Positions 32,093 to 45,148 of a stretch of DNA of 64,000 nt are shown here, piece by piece (position 1 is the first letter of the stretch; every line of letters begins with the position of its first letter). Made by a program: the position numbers and the translations under genes. The stretch covers positions 391,087 to 455,086 of the forward strand of contig QRDG01000474.1 of the NCBI GenBank assembly GCA_012064385.1, in the 5' to 3' direction. The notes under the pieces are model-generated. The model saw only the letters and a program-made list of their open reading frames with translations, did not search any database and was not told where the DNA came from. Origin of the DNA: Puccinellia tenuiflora (Eukaryota > Streptophyta > Magnoliopsida > Poales > Poaceae).

Positions 32093-32949
32093 CTACATCT
32101 CGAGGGGAGTAGCAGGTGCGATGATGTCGATGCCGTCGATGCTCCTTCCCAGCGCTATGGGGGTGTACGAGGGGAAGGGTGTGCCGATGTCGACGCGGAG
32201 ACACTGGGCCTGAGGTTCCTGAGGGTATCCAGTGAAGAAGCGAGGAGGGGCGCTAGAGCTACGGAACGCGGTGGTTCGAGCGGGAGTGGAAGCGAGTTTT
32301 GCTCTCAGCTGGTCAAGAGAACGGGGAAGGTGGGTTGAATACGGAGGGATCTTGTGGGAAGGACCGATTCCTGGTGCTCTTGTTGTTCCAACCGCAGTCA
32401 TGCTAGCGTGAGAAGGTGTGTCGTGCAGATACTGGTGGAGGTAGGATGTGTACCGGAGAAGGGCGGTGAGTTTTGAAGAGAGATCCCTCGGGTTGGGAAA
32501 GAGGATATCCCCGTTGCCCCAATCCAACCTTGGGAGGTGTGCATAGCGGGGGCACCTCCTCATGATAGGGTCGTGGGTGCGGAGAAGAACGATGGCATCT
32601 GCGGCGGCTTCTTGGATGGCTCGGGTCTCCTGGGGGTGGACACCGGAGGAGAGGGCGTACGTGTGTCCTTGGCCCACGGGCGAGGCGCACAAGTAGACGG
32701 TGGCGATANCTGGGGGTGGACGCCGGAGGAGAGGGCGTACGTGTGTCCTTGGCCCACGGGCGAGGCGCACAAGTAGACGGTGGCGATAAACTCCGAGTGG
32801 GTCCCATCATGACGGGAGCATAGCACGCGGTAGGTCGGAGAAGGGGAGGATGGGTAGAGGTGTGCCCAAATCTCGCGGAGGAATTGCGGCATGCCGGGAA
32901 CGTTCAAGGCGGGGGTTTCTACGGGTAGCTCAAACTTCATCTGTACCAA
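32093..32949 (-). pseudogene. Extra ORF ahead of gag in element D, split at an N
   Basis: Minus-strand frame from ATG 32949 (MVQMKFELPVETPALNVPGM) to a stop at 32093, lying between the primer site and gag. It is interrupted by an 80-bp insert (one N plus a duplicated 79 bp, 32630-32788). The two halves are in different frames by exactly the shift 80 bases would cause; without the insert there would be 259 codons including the stop. I recognise no domain. It contains a short segment with HDGTHSEF and YLCASPVGQGHTYALSSG, and a basic, proline-rich rear half. Protein function is unknown. Neither C nor E has an equivalent ORF. Confidence 0.65.
32630..32788. repeat. 79-bp direct duplication around an undetermined base
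   Basis: Copy 1 is 32630-32708, N is 32709, copy 2 is 32710-32788. They differ at one position (GGACACCGG versus GGACGCCGG). The single N and the frame-restoring arithmetic point to an unmerged overlap between two assembled pieces rather than a biological repeat. Confidence 0.9.
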
Positions 32950-33078
32950 AGTTAGAAGCCAAAAATGTGAGTTGCAAGGTTAGAAAACACAAACAGATAG
33001 AGAAACAATTAAAAGCAAGCAAAGCAACGTTCGCTATCTAAGGCTCCGTTTAGAACTAGGGTATCCTACCGGCAGTTA

Positions 33079-33091
33079 GGCTCTGATACCA
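33079..33091 (-). promoter_or_regulatory. Primer-binding site of element D (tRNA-iMet type)
   Basis: TGGTATCAGAGCC on the minus strand, five bases after the 5' LTR end at 33097. The match is one base longer than in C and E. Confidence 0.85.
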
Positions 33092-33096
33092 AGCTC

Positions 33097-34740
33097 TGTG
33101 GCACCCCGATCCGGAGATCGAGTTACCCCATATATCGTCCCAGGAGCACTGAATATATGACAACTTGATAACAGAACATAACCACTTTATTAAGGGGTCG
33201 GGGAACCGACGATGGATTACAAGGGTCTCATACAAGGCTGCGCCCTAGCGCACACACAGTTTGTACATTATTTATCGAACATGAGTTCATCAGAGGGTGT
33301 CAGCGGTTTGGCAGAAGCGTGCGACGAAGAGGGCCTCACTCCACAGGGCTCTGCCTGGATACCGGATTTAGTCTCGTATAAGGGTACTCGGCGACAGGGG
33401 TAGGAGGATCTGGCCACATGAAAAGCCAGGTGAGTACATGGAATGTACTCGCAAGACATCAATCCACAATCAACCGTAACCAACGATCCTATATGGCATG
33501 GCATGTGCAAGTGCGAGTCCAAGCTTAACGGTTGGACTTAACTTACCTACTTACCTGTGACGAAAACCGTGGCTTATGAGAACGAGTCTCATTTCCACAC
33601 AATAACATTCTCAACACTTAGGTTCTCAAGTTTGACCAACTCTGGTCCAACCTGAGCACAGCTTGTGACCAACTATGGTCCACCTCGAGGCTTAGCTTTG
33701 ACCAACTCTGACCGCTTGGTGGATTTATTTCTCCGTGTTCGACTGGACTGACTCTAGTGTGACTGGACCCAACATCGTTCCTTAGGTAGGAACAATACTA
33801 GATTCTAGATTTGACACTCTCGAGAGGTTGCAACTTTTATCCACACGTTGGGGTCTAAGCTTGTACAGCCGGTACCCTGCCGCACAACCTATTCCCCGTA
33901 GCCGTCCGCTCTACCAAGACATTCCTTGTATAGCTACCGACTTACCACTCGGGCTAAGTCTTATGACGAATTGAATCCGGCACGTCCCCAACTTATGAGC
34001 AACGCCTAGCTCCGGAACCTTCACAAGACTAGCCCCGACCACAACTATGCAGTATCCGACTAGACTTGCCAAGTGGGTAGCATCAAAAGAGGTTCGATAG
34101 GCTACTAAGCTACGGTCTTCCCGTTCATCAACGACGCATGGTTGTGCGGGTGTGTTTGGCGAGTGGCACTATTTGACTCAATCTAGTCGACGGAGGTGGT
34201 TATCTTTTTAGTCAATTTTTATTCTCAGCCATAAGACAGCAGCAAACGTTAGTCCACAAGATATACATGAGCATCAAATAATCACATAGTAGTTCAGCAA
34301 GGTAAAATAAGGTCAACCGGGCGATGGCGGAGTTTCCTCCGACCAGTGTCAGCCACAGGTTGGGTAAAGATAAAATAACAAAATAAACCGGGCGAGGACG
34401 GAGATGTCTCCGGACAGTAGCAGCCACGGGTTGAGTAAGAAAATTAAATGGCCAAATCAACTGGCGAGGACGGAGATGTCTCCGGCCAGTAGCAGCCACG
34501 GGTCGAGTAAGAAAATAAAGTAAAACAATCGGTTAGCGTCAATCGGGCGATGGCGGAGATACCTCCGGCCAGTGACAGCCACAGATCGACTACAAAGTTA
34601 GTGGAGGCGTCCACGCGATCCGTTCCTCCATTCCATTGACTGCGGCGGTTCCCCCAGTCCATCGTCGCCGGAATGGGGAGTGGTGGCATGGTACCGTCCA
34701 ACGCAACACCACAACTCTACGGAAAAGTAGCCGCTTCAAT
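33097..34740 (-). mobile_element. 5' LTR of element D, primer-proximal part
   Basis: Plus-strand start TGTGGCACCCCGATCCGG. The LTR is interrupted at 34740 by element E and resumes at 45149, ending GGGATGTCACA at 47675, so its full length is about 4.17 kb with TG..CA ends. The part at 34200-34600 has four degenerate units around GGGCGATGGCGGAG or GGCGAGGACGGAGATGTCTC. No coding region. Confidence 0.82.
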
Positions 34741-37700
34741 TGTAGCGCCCCGACCCCGTAATTATACAGAGAGGCTATGTAGTCAACACAACCATCAATG
34801 TATAAAACAAAGATCGAGACTTGTGGAACAGAACTGGCACAAAGCATGACTCTACGACACAAAACATTTATATAGCAACTCATATAACGAGAAGAATACA
34901 AATATTACAAACAAAAGGATCACAGATCCGACAATTCAACAAGCGGAAGCGGGTAGTGTTGTCTAACAACAGAAGCAAAATATGGCCTAAGAGGCCTACA
35001 ATAAACATCATCCCAGCCAGCTTGTTCACCACGGTCCCAAGCTGCCACCTGGGAACCCAGACTAGTAGTCGACGTCAACGAAGAACCCACCTAGTTGCTC
35101 GGCGTCGTCCTCCTCTGAAATACAAAATCATAGAGGCAGCAAAGAGAGACTGAGTACGATGTACTCGCAAGTTTAGTAGGGCGATATAGGCCCAATGACT
35201 GACGGAGGCTCTAAAGCTGTTTATGTATTTCTTTTGCATAAAGCTAATTTAATAAACCGAATATAAAGTGACTCATGGCATTCGTCTACTCAGAATATTT
35301 TTATAAAGGGGGTAAGAGAGTAACACTTTCATCTTCGGTTCTCGGCGAACCTACTTGCAACCATCACCACTCATCTCACACAAAGGCACTCCCTCGACTC
35401 ACCCTCGAGGAAATGAACCTTTATCTCATCTTTGTTATGCAACCTCTAGCTGCCATATCAATTAGGTTAACGTTGTCTATGATCTTATATCCGATACCAA
35501 GATTGTCCATAACCGTGGACACGACTTTTCGAAAAGATTATCCCTGCAGGGGAGTACTAATTTACCCATTGGTACCGTCCGGCTCACCTGAGTGGCCCTC
35601 TTCCGGGGAAGGCCGGCAAGCGGGCGCGGTTAAACCTTTACCTCACGTGAGAATATCCAAGAGTCATCTGTGGCCACAGGACAGGCTCAGCGCTCTCAGC
35701 GCCCTGCCCCATCGCCACGCCCTAAACACAAATCCTCATCAACATCATCTTTCCACTCACACGCAAATGGAAAACCGAACTAGAGGACCCTTGGATACGC
35801 CCGCATAAGTTATTCGGTCAGTAAGGCGCACATACACCCACCAATGGCAGCACGCTCGTCTTGGTTCAAGAGGTAAAGAACTCGCACCTAGGGGCTAGAG
35901 TGAGGCAAAACACCATCCCCGATGGCAACTCACAACAACCATCTTAGCATTTTAGTTAAGCATCTCCATTATCCACCATGCCCGAATCATTCCATCATCA
36001 TCAACAATTACGGAAATAATAACGGACATAAAGCATATATGTAAGCATGGCTAAGCATAGCTAAGCATATGAATTCAGCAATTATATCTTTATCTCGGCC
36101 AACACTTCAACCCTAGGTTTCATAGGTAGGGATACATGTGAATGGCTCGGGGAAGAGACATGCATTCATAGGATATTCTAATAGTTACCAAAAAGACATT
36201 TGAACCGCATGCAATATTATGGTGGATAAAATAAGTTTATAAAACATAGGATGCTAGATGCCAAGAAGGTTAGGTTATCTCTTGCCTTGCTGCCGGGCGT
36301 GTAGTACTGCTCGTCGTGCTAGGTCGGGGTGACCTCAACTCCGGAATCTATCGGTACCCAAAAGAAAATACAAAACACACATAAATCACACGAACACAAG
36401 ATGCAATGCTCAATCACATGATGACATGTCAAGTTGATGCAAGATATCATTATATAAATTAAAAGCAAAATTAAATGGGGAGCCAAATAATTGGCGCAAT
36501 TATTTGGGAGCAACCCCATATTTGTCTTAGTGACCACAACTCTTTATGAATTATTAAATTATTAGAGAAATGGCTTAATATGCATGAACATGACATGAAT
36601 GGATAGGGTTTGTCATTCCGATCATTTTGGTATCTCATTTGTAATTTTCGGAGTCCCGATGAATAAATAGCGAATTACATAATTAATTGAATTTAATTCT
36701 TTTAACCCAATTATGAATAACATCAAATAAATATTTGTGATCATGATTTAATATTAGCATGGTTTGATTGCATTTGAAATGTTGAACACATTGATATCTC
36801 ATTTATAAATTTTGGATCAATATTTAATAAGCTATGAATTTTCCCAAATTAGGCATCAATTTTACCCTTTTAGGGTTTCCTAATTATAGGGAAATTATTT
36901 TGCTCAAGAGGACATGATAAAGTTACCAACTGCTAGGTTTTGTTTTGCTGAGCAATTTGATATTTAGTTTGCAATTTTGAAGCAATATACAAAAGATATT
37001 AAAGTTTTAAATTGCCTTTTTAATTCAAAAAGGGAAAAGCAAAAAGGCCAGACAGGCCGGCCTTAGCCCGGCCAGGCCGGGAGAAAGGCCGGGCAGGTGC
37101 CCGAAGGCACCGGCCTTTGGCCGGCCCAGGCTGGGGCAGTGGCCGAACCGGCCGGCCCAGAGCCGGCCCAGACAGGAGCCAGGCCGGGCGGCTTGACCGG
37201 GAAGGAAAATGCCACGACCGGCACGATCACGAGCGGTGACCGCCGGTGACGACGACGCGAGGATGAGAGAGGGGTAGCGAGAGGATGCCCAAACGGACAA
37301 GGAGCTCACCAGGAGCCCGTAGGCGTGGTCGGTGAGGGTCGGGGTCGACCACGGCGGCCGGAATTCGTCGAGGACGAGCGCGGCGAGCGGCGGACGGGCC
37401 TCGCGAAGGCGAGCTCGATTAGCTCGATTTCAAGCCTCCCAGCAAGCGCGAGTCGAGGAAGAGGAAGCAGGCCTCGGTACGGTGCTTCTGGTCACCTCGG
37501 TTCGTCACGGGGTGGACAGAGTCGGTGGGAATCGTGACGGCGGCGGCGGCGGTTGGCCGGCCGAGGCGGGGAAGGAAATGGACGGCAGCATCGATTGCGG
37601 CCAGCTCGCATCAATTCCTCCCGCGTGGGGGAAGCTAACGGCGACGCGGAGCTCGTACACCTGCTCGATCTGCTCGGGAGGCCTCCAGTCGACGACGGCG

Positions 37701-38626
37701 AGTGCATCCATTGCAGCTAGGGTTCGGTCGACTCGGGAGAGAAACAGAGGGGAGAGAGAGCAGGGGAGGGAGTAGGCGAGAGGGGGAGAGAGGCACGGCC
37801 TCGGGGTCCTCATTGTCCACCAAGGCAGGGGGCCCGGCCACTTGCGGCATGGTAGGCACGGCGGCGGCACGGCGTGGGGTGGCACTGGCGCCACAGTGAG
37901 GAAGAAGAGGGAGAGGAGAGGCTGACAAGGATGGCCCAGCGTCAGGATTTTGAACATTTTCCATTTTTCTTTTTCTGGTTTTTAAAGCAGCAAGATTTAG
38001 CTATTTAATAGAGCTATCTAAGCAGTTTAGAAAAATCTGAGAAAATTCATGTGGGCTCCCAAGATCAACTAGAAGCTTCACAAAATTTGGGGTGGCAAAC
38101 TAAAAAGTTTTGCACCACATTTGTTATTAGAGTTTAATTAGAGCATTTTTGATAATTTCCAAAATAGGTTTATTTGGAACATTTAAACACTTCCAAAAAT
38201 AGTGAAAGTATTCATGGAGGCTCCTAATATATCAAAGAATCTCCCCATAGTTTTATTTTGAATTTATGGAAAGTTTATCTTGGTTCCAAAAATAGAATTG
38301 GGTTAAACCAAAATGAATTATCTACTTTATTTATTTACTTGACAAGAAAAGCCTTAGACGAAATATTTATAAAATATATCCTTGAGTTTCCTGAACAATT
38401 TGGAGACTCAAGAACATTTGGTTTTACCAATCTGAGTATTGTATTTGGTTTGGCCAAGGCATTTAGTTTGGAAAATGTGAGGAAGGGTTTTGCTTCCTTT
38501 GTTTTCATTTCTAGGTGTTGCTTTATTTTCATATTAGCAATTTTAAATATGTATGCCATGATGCAATGCAACACAAAAAGTGAAAATTTGGCCCGTATTT
38601 TAGGGTGCTAATCTGGGGCTGTTACA
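34741..38626 (-). repeat. 3' LTR of element E
   Basis: 3,886 bp. Minus TATA box TATATAAA near 34866-34873. GGCCGG-rich island at about 37040-37900 carries open frames on both strands that recur unchanged in the sister LTR and are not genes. Retains a 38-bp segment (near 38235-38280) that the sister LTR lacks, and lacks a short GGGGCGCAGGCC-type segment present there. Confidence 0.9.
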
Positions 38627-38645
38627 ATTCTACCCCCCTTACAGG

Positions 38646-41261
38646 AATCTCGTCCCGAGATTCTAGAGTAGGAAGAGGGATGAAAGAAACATGACAACTC
38701 TTAACTTCAACGATCTACTCGATCTCACGAAGATCTTCCTTGGTGCATACTTGGAGCTAGGAAGCTTGACACGTCAATGGGGCGGAAAGAACAGAAGATA
38801 GCTTACGATGACGGACAAAAGGAACCTTGCCCAAAACCATAAGCCATTGAGGAAACTAGGAACGATTTGACCACACAAAGGTCGAGTCGAGGGTAGGACA
38901 ACCGACCACTTGTTCAAGGCCATGACAATACTTCAACCACTCCGAGGCATAGACCGTAGAGATTTTAAGCACCACGAGGAGAAAACACGCCTTTTGGACT
39001 ACACGCTGATGACATACCAAATGTTTCCATAAGATTGAGGATTGGGCCCTAAGGTGACTGATGAATTCATCTAACGCCCGTGTGGTTTGGCAAAACCTTG
39101 GGTTCACCTAGGAGGGATAGATATGGCATTGATCCACATTTAGGTAGAGAGGTAAAACCTCATGAACGAGCTATTGCCACAAGATGGAGGGAGCAGGAGG
39201 GTCGACCGCTAGATATTTAGCAACTCCGTAGTGATGTTCTCCTTGAGGTTCTAGATATCGCACCCCGGCTTCAGAAAAATAGCCTCCATTCGATCCTCAA
39301 GCGAAGGTCGTACTTGGAGATAGGGAAGGGACCTTAGGGGGAAAACTTCTAGAACCATTTACACATGATTCTCGCGGATAGCGGTTGATTTTGAAGGAGT
39401 TAGGAGATTTAGTCAAAAGACCCTCCGGTGAGGTGCGTGAACCACAACACCGGACTTGTCGGTTTACTCAAAAGGTCTAGGCCATGCTCTTAGTAAACTC
39501 CAAGCATCACTTTTGCTTGAGATTCAGAGTTGGTAGGTGTGCAGATACTTCAGGCTTCAACCGATCTGGAGGGAGAGATTGCGACAGTTAACAGAAGGTA
39601 GTGTCACTAATTCCTCAAGCCATGGCTACATTGCCAAGCTCCAGAACACGAGGTAGATTGGGAGTTCCATTGGGTCACGGTTACGAAGCGGAGATTTAAC
39701 CAGCATGAACTCCAAACAAAGAAACCCAGCTGATTCATGATTGGGCAACACCGGTAAGCTGAGGAGATTTGACAACTTCTTCTTATTTAGGAACGACTCG
39801 GTCAGGGCTTGGTGTGCGCACATGGCTTAGTCAGAGAACGGGAGGTACCAACCTACCAGCTCAATAATGCACGTATGCATGACCAACTTTTGATTTTTCC
39901 CGAGGTGACAAGCGAACTTCACTCGGATCCATAGCGACAAGAGTCACTGGTTGCGAGAGGAAACTTGAATTTCAAGGAAAGGATGGGGTCTTGAGAGTTT
40001 CGACATGAACCTAACTCGTTGACCGAGGGTGTACCTGAACGAATGGACTTGGCAACATCGACAACTCAACTCGATGATATAATTACCAATCAGGCTAAGA
40101 GTGTCACCAAAGTCTGTGGATTCGAAACAATATCAATTGCTAAGAATATCCGATTACCACAACGATATTCATCCTCAACATTCTCGAGCCCGGGTAGCTC
40201 GGAGGTAGATGGATAAGGTAGGGTAGGAGCATCACTTCATCAAGTGCGTCATGAGACTAAGCACGACCTCTTGATATAAAAGAGTGTGACACTCCAAGGT
40301 GGAACGGAACAAAAGCTAGACAAGCTCCTATTCCGCGATTTACAAAACTTTGACCTCACCGAGAAATGGGCGAGGGACCGGAGTTTGTTTCTCCTGACAT
40401 CCCGAGATGGAATGCCTTGACGAACCACGAGAAAGGCATGCATCAGAACACCCCAATGCACGATGAACTTGACTGTCCGTAGACAGATAAAGGGCGGACG
40501 ACAGATTTAGATTAGGGAACGGGCTAACAACAATTGCAAGCTATTGCAGAAGCCCTTGTAGCACTCTTTCGACAACTAGTACCGAAAGGGTTTCAGGAAC
40601 GGTGTAACCGGAGGGATCACAATTATTGTCGGAAAACCCGCTAAGAGCAACCCCGTCATGATTCAGATGGTTACCTGACAGTAGTCTAGATAAAGCTAGG
40701 GGCAAAGAAGAGCATGGCTGAGCAAGACAATTATGGCTGCAAGCTCGAGCTCGAGGATTTACTTCAGATTTTTGCCAACCTGATGTAGGGTTTAACCATT
40801 ACCACCAGGGGTCAACGGAAAAGATCTTGGGTTAAAGATCAGCTTCATGCACTGGGACCCACAATAGCATAATGCTCACAAGGGTGACAACCCTCAGGAA
40901 TCATTACACCGGAGCCCTAGCACAATCCGGGACCTTCGGTTCAAGATCTTGGACTAAAGCAAGGAATTTCTTGACGATCCGCAACTTCTTCTCTTCGGGA
41001 TTTAGGATTTGCAGACGAGCAAGTTTAACCAGTAACTAAAGGTAGAACCCAACCCCGAGAACCTAAGATTTAGCATTTGCCGATGATCAGAAAACCGTTA
41101 AAAACCAAATAGAGGTAAGATGGCACCGAGATCAGAGTGAATTGGATAAGGAGTAAAAAGAATCCTAGGAAGGTTTTCACAACTCATTTTTAGGTTAAAA
41201 ATAATTTTCATGAACTAGACTCGACATCGACCAATAGAATGGGTTTCCTATAGGCAGTCCT
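38646..41261 (-). other. Element E internal region, non-coding
   Basis: 2.6 kb with only short scattered open frames. Next to the polypurine tract it shares with element C the remnant reading YGFGQ-SFC on the minus strand (near 38830), and next to the primer site it shares the C leader. The rest shows no domain I can name. Confidence 0.7.
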
Positions 41262-41276
41262 GCTCTGATACCAACT

Positions 41277-44200
41277 TGTAGCGCCCCGACCCCGTAATTA
41301 TACAGAGAGGCTATGTAGTCAACACAACCATCAATGTATAAAACAAAGATCGAGACTTGTGGAACAGAACTGGCACAAAGCATGACTCTACGACACAAAA
41401 CATTTATATAGCAACTCATATAACGAGAAGAATACAAATATTACAAACAAAAGGATCACAGATCCAACAATTCAACAAGCGGAAGCGGGTAGTGTTGTCT
41501 AACAACAAGAAGCAAAATATGGCCTAAGAGGCCTACAATAAACATCATCCCAGCCAGCTTGTTCCACGGTCCCAAGCTGCCACCTGGGAACCCCAGACTA
41601 GTAGTCGACGTCAACGAAGAACCCACCTAGTTGCTCGGCGTCGTCCTCCTCTGAAATACAAAATCATAGAGGCAGCAAAGAGAGACTGAGTACGATGTAC
41701 TCGCAAGTTTAGTAGGGCGATATAGGCCCAATGACTGACGGAGGCTCTAAAGCTGTTTATGTATTTCTTTTGCATAAAGCTAATTTTAATAAACCGAAAT
41801 ATAAAGTGACACATGGCATTCGTCTACTCAGAATATTTTTATAAAGGGGGTAAGAGAGTAACACTTTCATCTTCGGTTCTCGGCGAACCTACTTGCAACC
41901 ATCACCACTCATCTCACACAAAGGCACTCCCTCGACTCACCCTCGAGGAAATGAACCTTTATCTCATGTTTGTTATGCAACCTCTAGCTGCCATATCAAT
42001 TAGGTTAACGTTGTCTATGATCTTATATCCGATACCAAGATTGTCCATAACCGTGGACACGGCTTTTCGAAAAGATTATCCCTGCAGGGGAGTACTAATT
42101 TACCCATTGGTACCGTCCGGCTCACCTGAGTGGCCCTCTTCCGGGGAAGGCCGGCAAGCGGGCGCGGTTAAACCTTTACCTCACGTGAGAATATCCAAGA
42201 GTCATCTGTGGCCACAGGACAGGCTCAGCGCTCTCAGCGCCCTGCCCCATCGCCACGCCCTAAACACAAATCCTCATCAACATCATCTTTCCACTCACAC
42301 GCAAATGGAAAACCGAACTAGAGGACCCTTGGATACGCCCGCATAAGTTATTCGGTCAGTAAGGCGCCCATACACCCACCAATGGCAGCACGCTCGTCTT
42401 GGTTCAAGAGGTAAAGAACTCGCACCTAGGGGCTAGAGTGAGGCAAAACACCATCCCCGATGGCAACTCACCCCAACCATCTTAGCATTTTAGTTAAGCA
42501 TCTCCATTATCCACCATGCCCGAATCATTCCATCATCATCAACAATTACGGAAATAATAACGGACATAAAGCATATATGTAAGCATGGCTAAGCATAGCT
42601 AAGCATATGAATTCAGCAATTATATCTTTATCTCGGCCAACACTTCAACCCTAGGTTTCATAGGTAGGGATACATGTGAATGGCTCGGGGAAGAGACATG
42701 CATTCATAGGATATTCTAATAGTTACCAAAAAGACATTTGAACCGCATGCAATATTATGGTGGATAAAATAAGTTTATAAAAACATAGGATGCTAGATGC
42801 CAAGAAGGTTAGGTTATCTCTTGCCTTGCTGCCGGGCGTGTAGTACTGCTCGTCGTGCTAGGTCGGGGTGACCTCAACTCCGGAATCTATCGGTACCCAA
42901 AAGAAAATACAAAACACACATAAATCACACGAACACAAGATGCAATGCTCAATCACATGATGACATGTCAAGTTGATGCAAGATATCATTATATAAATTA
43001 AAAGCAAAATTAAATGGGGAGCCAAATAATTGGCGCAATTATTTGGGAGCAACCCCATATTTATCTTAGTGACCACAAGTCTTTATGAATTATTAAATTA
43101 TTAGAGAAATGGCTTAATATGCATGAACATGACATGAATGGATAGGGTTTGTCATTCCGATCATTTTGGTATCTCATTTGTAATTTTCGGAGTCCCGATG
43201 AATAAATAGCGAATTACATAATTAATTGAATTTAATTCTTTTAACCCAATTATGAATAACATCAAATAAATATTTGCGATCATGATGTAATATTAGCATG
43301 GTTTGATTGGATTTGAAATGTTGAACACATTGATATCTCATTTATAGATTTTGGATCAATATTTAATAAGCTATGAATTTTCCCAAATTAGGCATCAATT
43401 TTACCCTTTTAGGGTTTCCTAATTATAGGGAAATTATTTTGCTCAAGAGGACATGATAAAGTTACCAACTGCTAGGTTTTGTTTTGCTGAGCAATTTGAT
43501 ATTTAGTTTGCAATTTTTGAAGCAATATACAAAAAGATATTAAAGTTTTAAATTGCCTTTTTAATTCAAAAAGGGAAAAGCAAAAAGGCCAGACAGGCCG
43601 GCCTTAGCCCGGCCAGGCCGGGAGAAAGGCCGGGCAGGTGCCCGAAGGCACCGGCCTTTGGCCGGCCCAGGCTGGGGCGCAGGCCGGGGCAGTGGCCGAA
43701 CCGGCCGGCCCAGAGCCGGCCCAGACAGGAGCCAGGCCGGGCGGCTTGACCGGGAAGGAAAATGCCACGACCGGCACGATCACGAGCGGTGGCCGCCGGT
43801 GACGACAACGCGAGGATGAGAGAGGGGTAGCGAGAGGATGCCCAAACGGACAAGGAGCTCACCAGGAGCCCGTAGGCGTGGTCGGTGAGGGTCGGGGTCG
43901 ACCACGGCGGCCGGAATTCGTCGAGGACGAGCGCGGCGAGCGGCGGACGGGCCTCGCGAAGGCGAGCTCGATTAGCTCGATTTCAAGCCTCCCAGCAAGC
44001 GCGAGTCGAGGAAGAGGAAGCAGGCCTCGGTACGGTGCTTCTGGTCACCTCGGTTCGTCGCGGGGTGGACAGAGTCGGCGGGAATCGTGACGGCGGCGGC
44101 GGCGGCTGGCCGGCCGAGGCGGGGAAGGAAATGGACGGCGGCATCGATTGCGGCCAGCTCGCATCAATTCCTCCCGCGTGGGGGAAGCTAACGGCGACGC

Positions 44201-45143
44201 GGAGCTCGTACACCTGCTCGATCTGCTCGGGAGGCCTCCAGTCGACGACGGCGAGTGCATCCATTGCAGCTAGGGTTCGGTCGACTCGGGAGAGAAACAG
44301 AGGGGAGAGAGAGCAGGGGAGGGAGCAGGCGAGAGGGGGAGAGAGGCACGGCCTCGGGGTCCTCATTGTCCACCAAGGCAGGGGGCCCGGCCACTTGCGG
44401 CATGGTAGGCACGGCGGCGGCACGGCGTGGGGTGGCACTGGCGCCACAGTGAGGAAGAAGAGGGAGAGGAGAGGCTGACAAGGATGGCCCAGCGTCAGGA
44501 TTTTGAACATTTTCCATTTTTCTTTTTTCTGGTTTTTAAAGCAGCAAGATTTAGCTATTTAATAGAGCTATCTAAGCAATTTAGAAAAATCTGAGAAAAT
44601 TCATGTGGGCTCCCAAGATCAACTAGAAGCTTCACAAAATTTGGGGTGGCAAACTAAAAAGTTTTGCACCACATTTGTTATTAGAGTTTAATTAGAGCAT
44701 TTTTGATAATTTCCAAAATAGGTTTATTTGGAACATTTAAACACTTCCAAAAATAGTGAAAATATTCATGGAGGCTCCTAATATATCAAAGAATCTTGGT
44801 TCCAAAAATAGAATTGGGTTAAACCAAAATGAATTATCTACTTTATTTATTTACTTGACAAGAAAAGCCTTAGACGAAATATTTATAAAATATATCCTTG
44901 AGTTTCCTGAACAATTTGGAGACTCAAGAACATTTGGTTTTACCAATCTGGGTATTGTATTTGGTTTGGCCAAGGCATTTAGTTTGGAAAATGTGAGGAA
45001 GGGTTTTGCTTCCTTTGTTTTCATTTCTAGGTGTTGCTTTATTTTCCATATTAGCAATTTTAAATATGTATGCCATGATGCAATGCAACACAAAAAGTGA
45101 AAATTTGGCCCGTATTTTAGGGTGCTAATCTGGGGCTGTTACA
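41277..45143 (-). repeat. 5' LTR of element E
   Basis: 3,867 bp, close copy of 34741-38626. Near 44790 a 38-bp stretch is missing at an ATCT direct repeat. Near 43673 there is an extra GGCGCAGGCCGG-type segment. Ends at 45143 in front of the TCAAT target duplication. Confidence 0.9.
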
Positions 45144-45148
45144 TCAAT

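Larger units (their letters stand above)
34741..45143 (-). mobile_element. Element E: complete non-autonomous LTR retrotransposon, 10.4 kb
   Basis: 3' LTR 34741-38626 (3,886 bp), polypurine tract 38627-38645, internal region 38646-41261, primer site TGGTATCAGAGC 41273-41262, 5' LTR 41277-45143 (3,867 bp). LTRs start TGTAGCGCCCCGACCCCG and end GGGGCTGTTACA on the plus strand. TCAAT flanks both sides (34736-34740 and 45144-45148), a perfect 5-bp target duplication, so the insertion is whole. Primer site, polypurine tract, leader and LTR ends match element C, but there is no gag, protease, reverse transcriptase or integrase. It must have moved with proteins supplied by relatives, as LARD-type elements do. 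Confidence 0.92.

Noticed and set aside
32630..32788. 79-bp pair as a biological tandem repeat
   Set aside because: The single N between copies and restoration of the reading frame when one copy is ignored make an assembly join more likely.
37025..37964. Open frames such as those at 37332-37775 and 37505-37957, repeated at 43885-44478 and 43983-44510
   Set aside because: Same sequence in both LTRs of element E, both strands open at once because of high GC; no domain.
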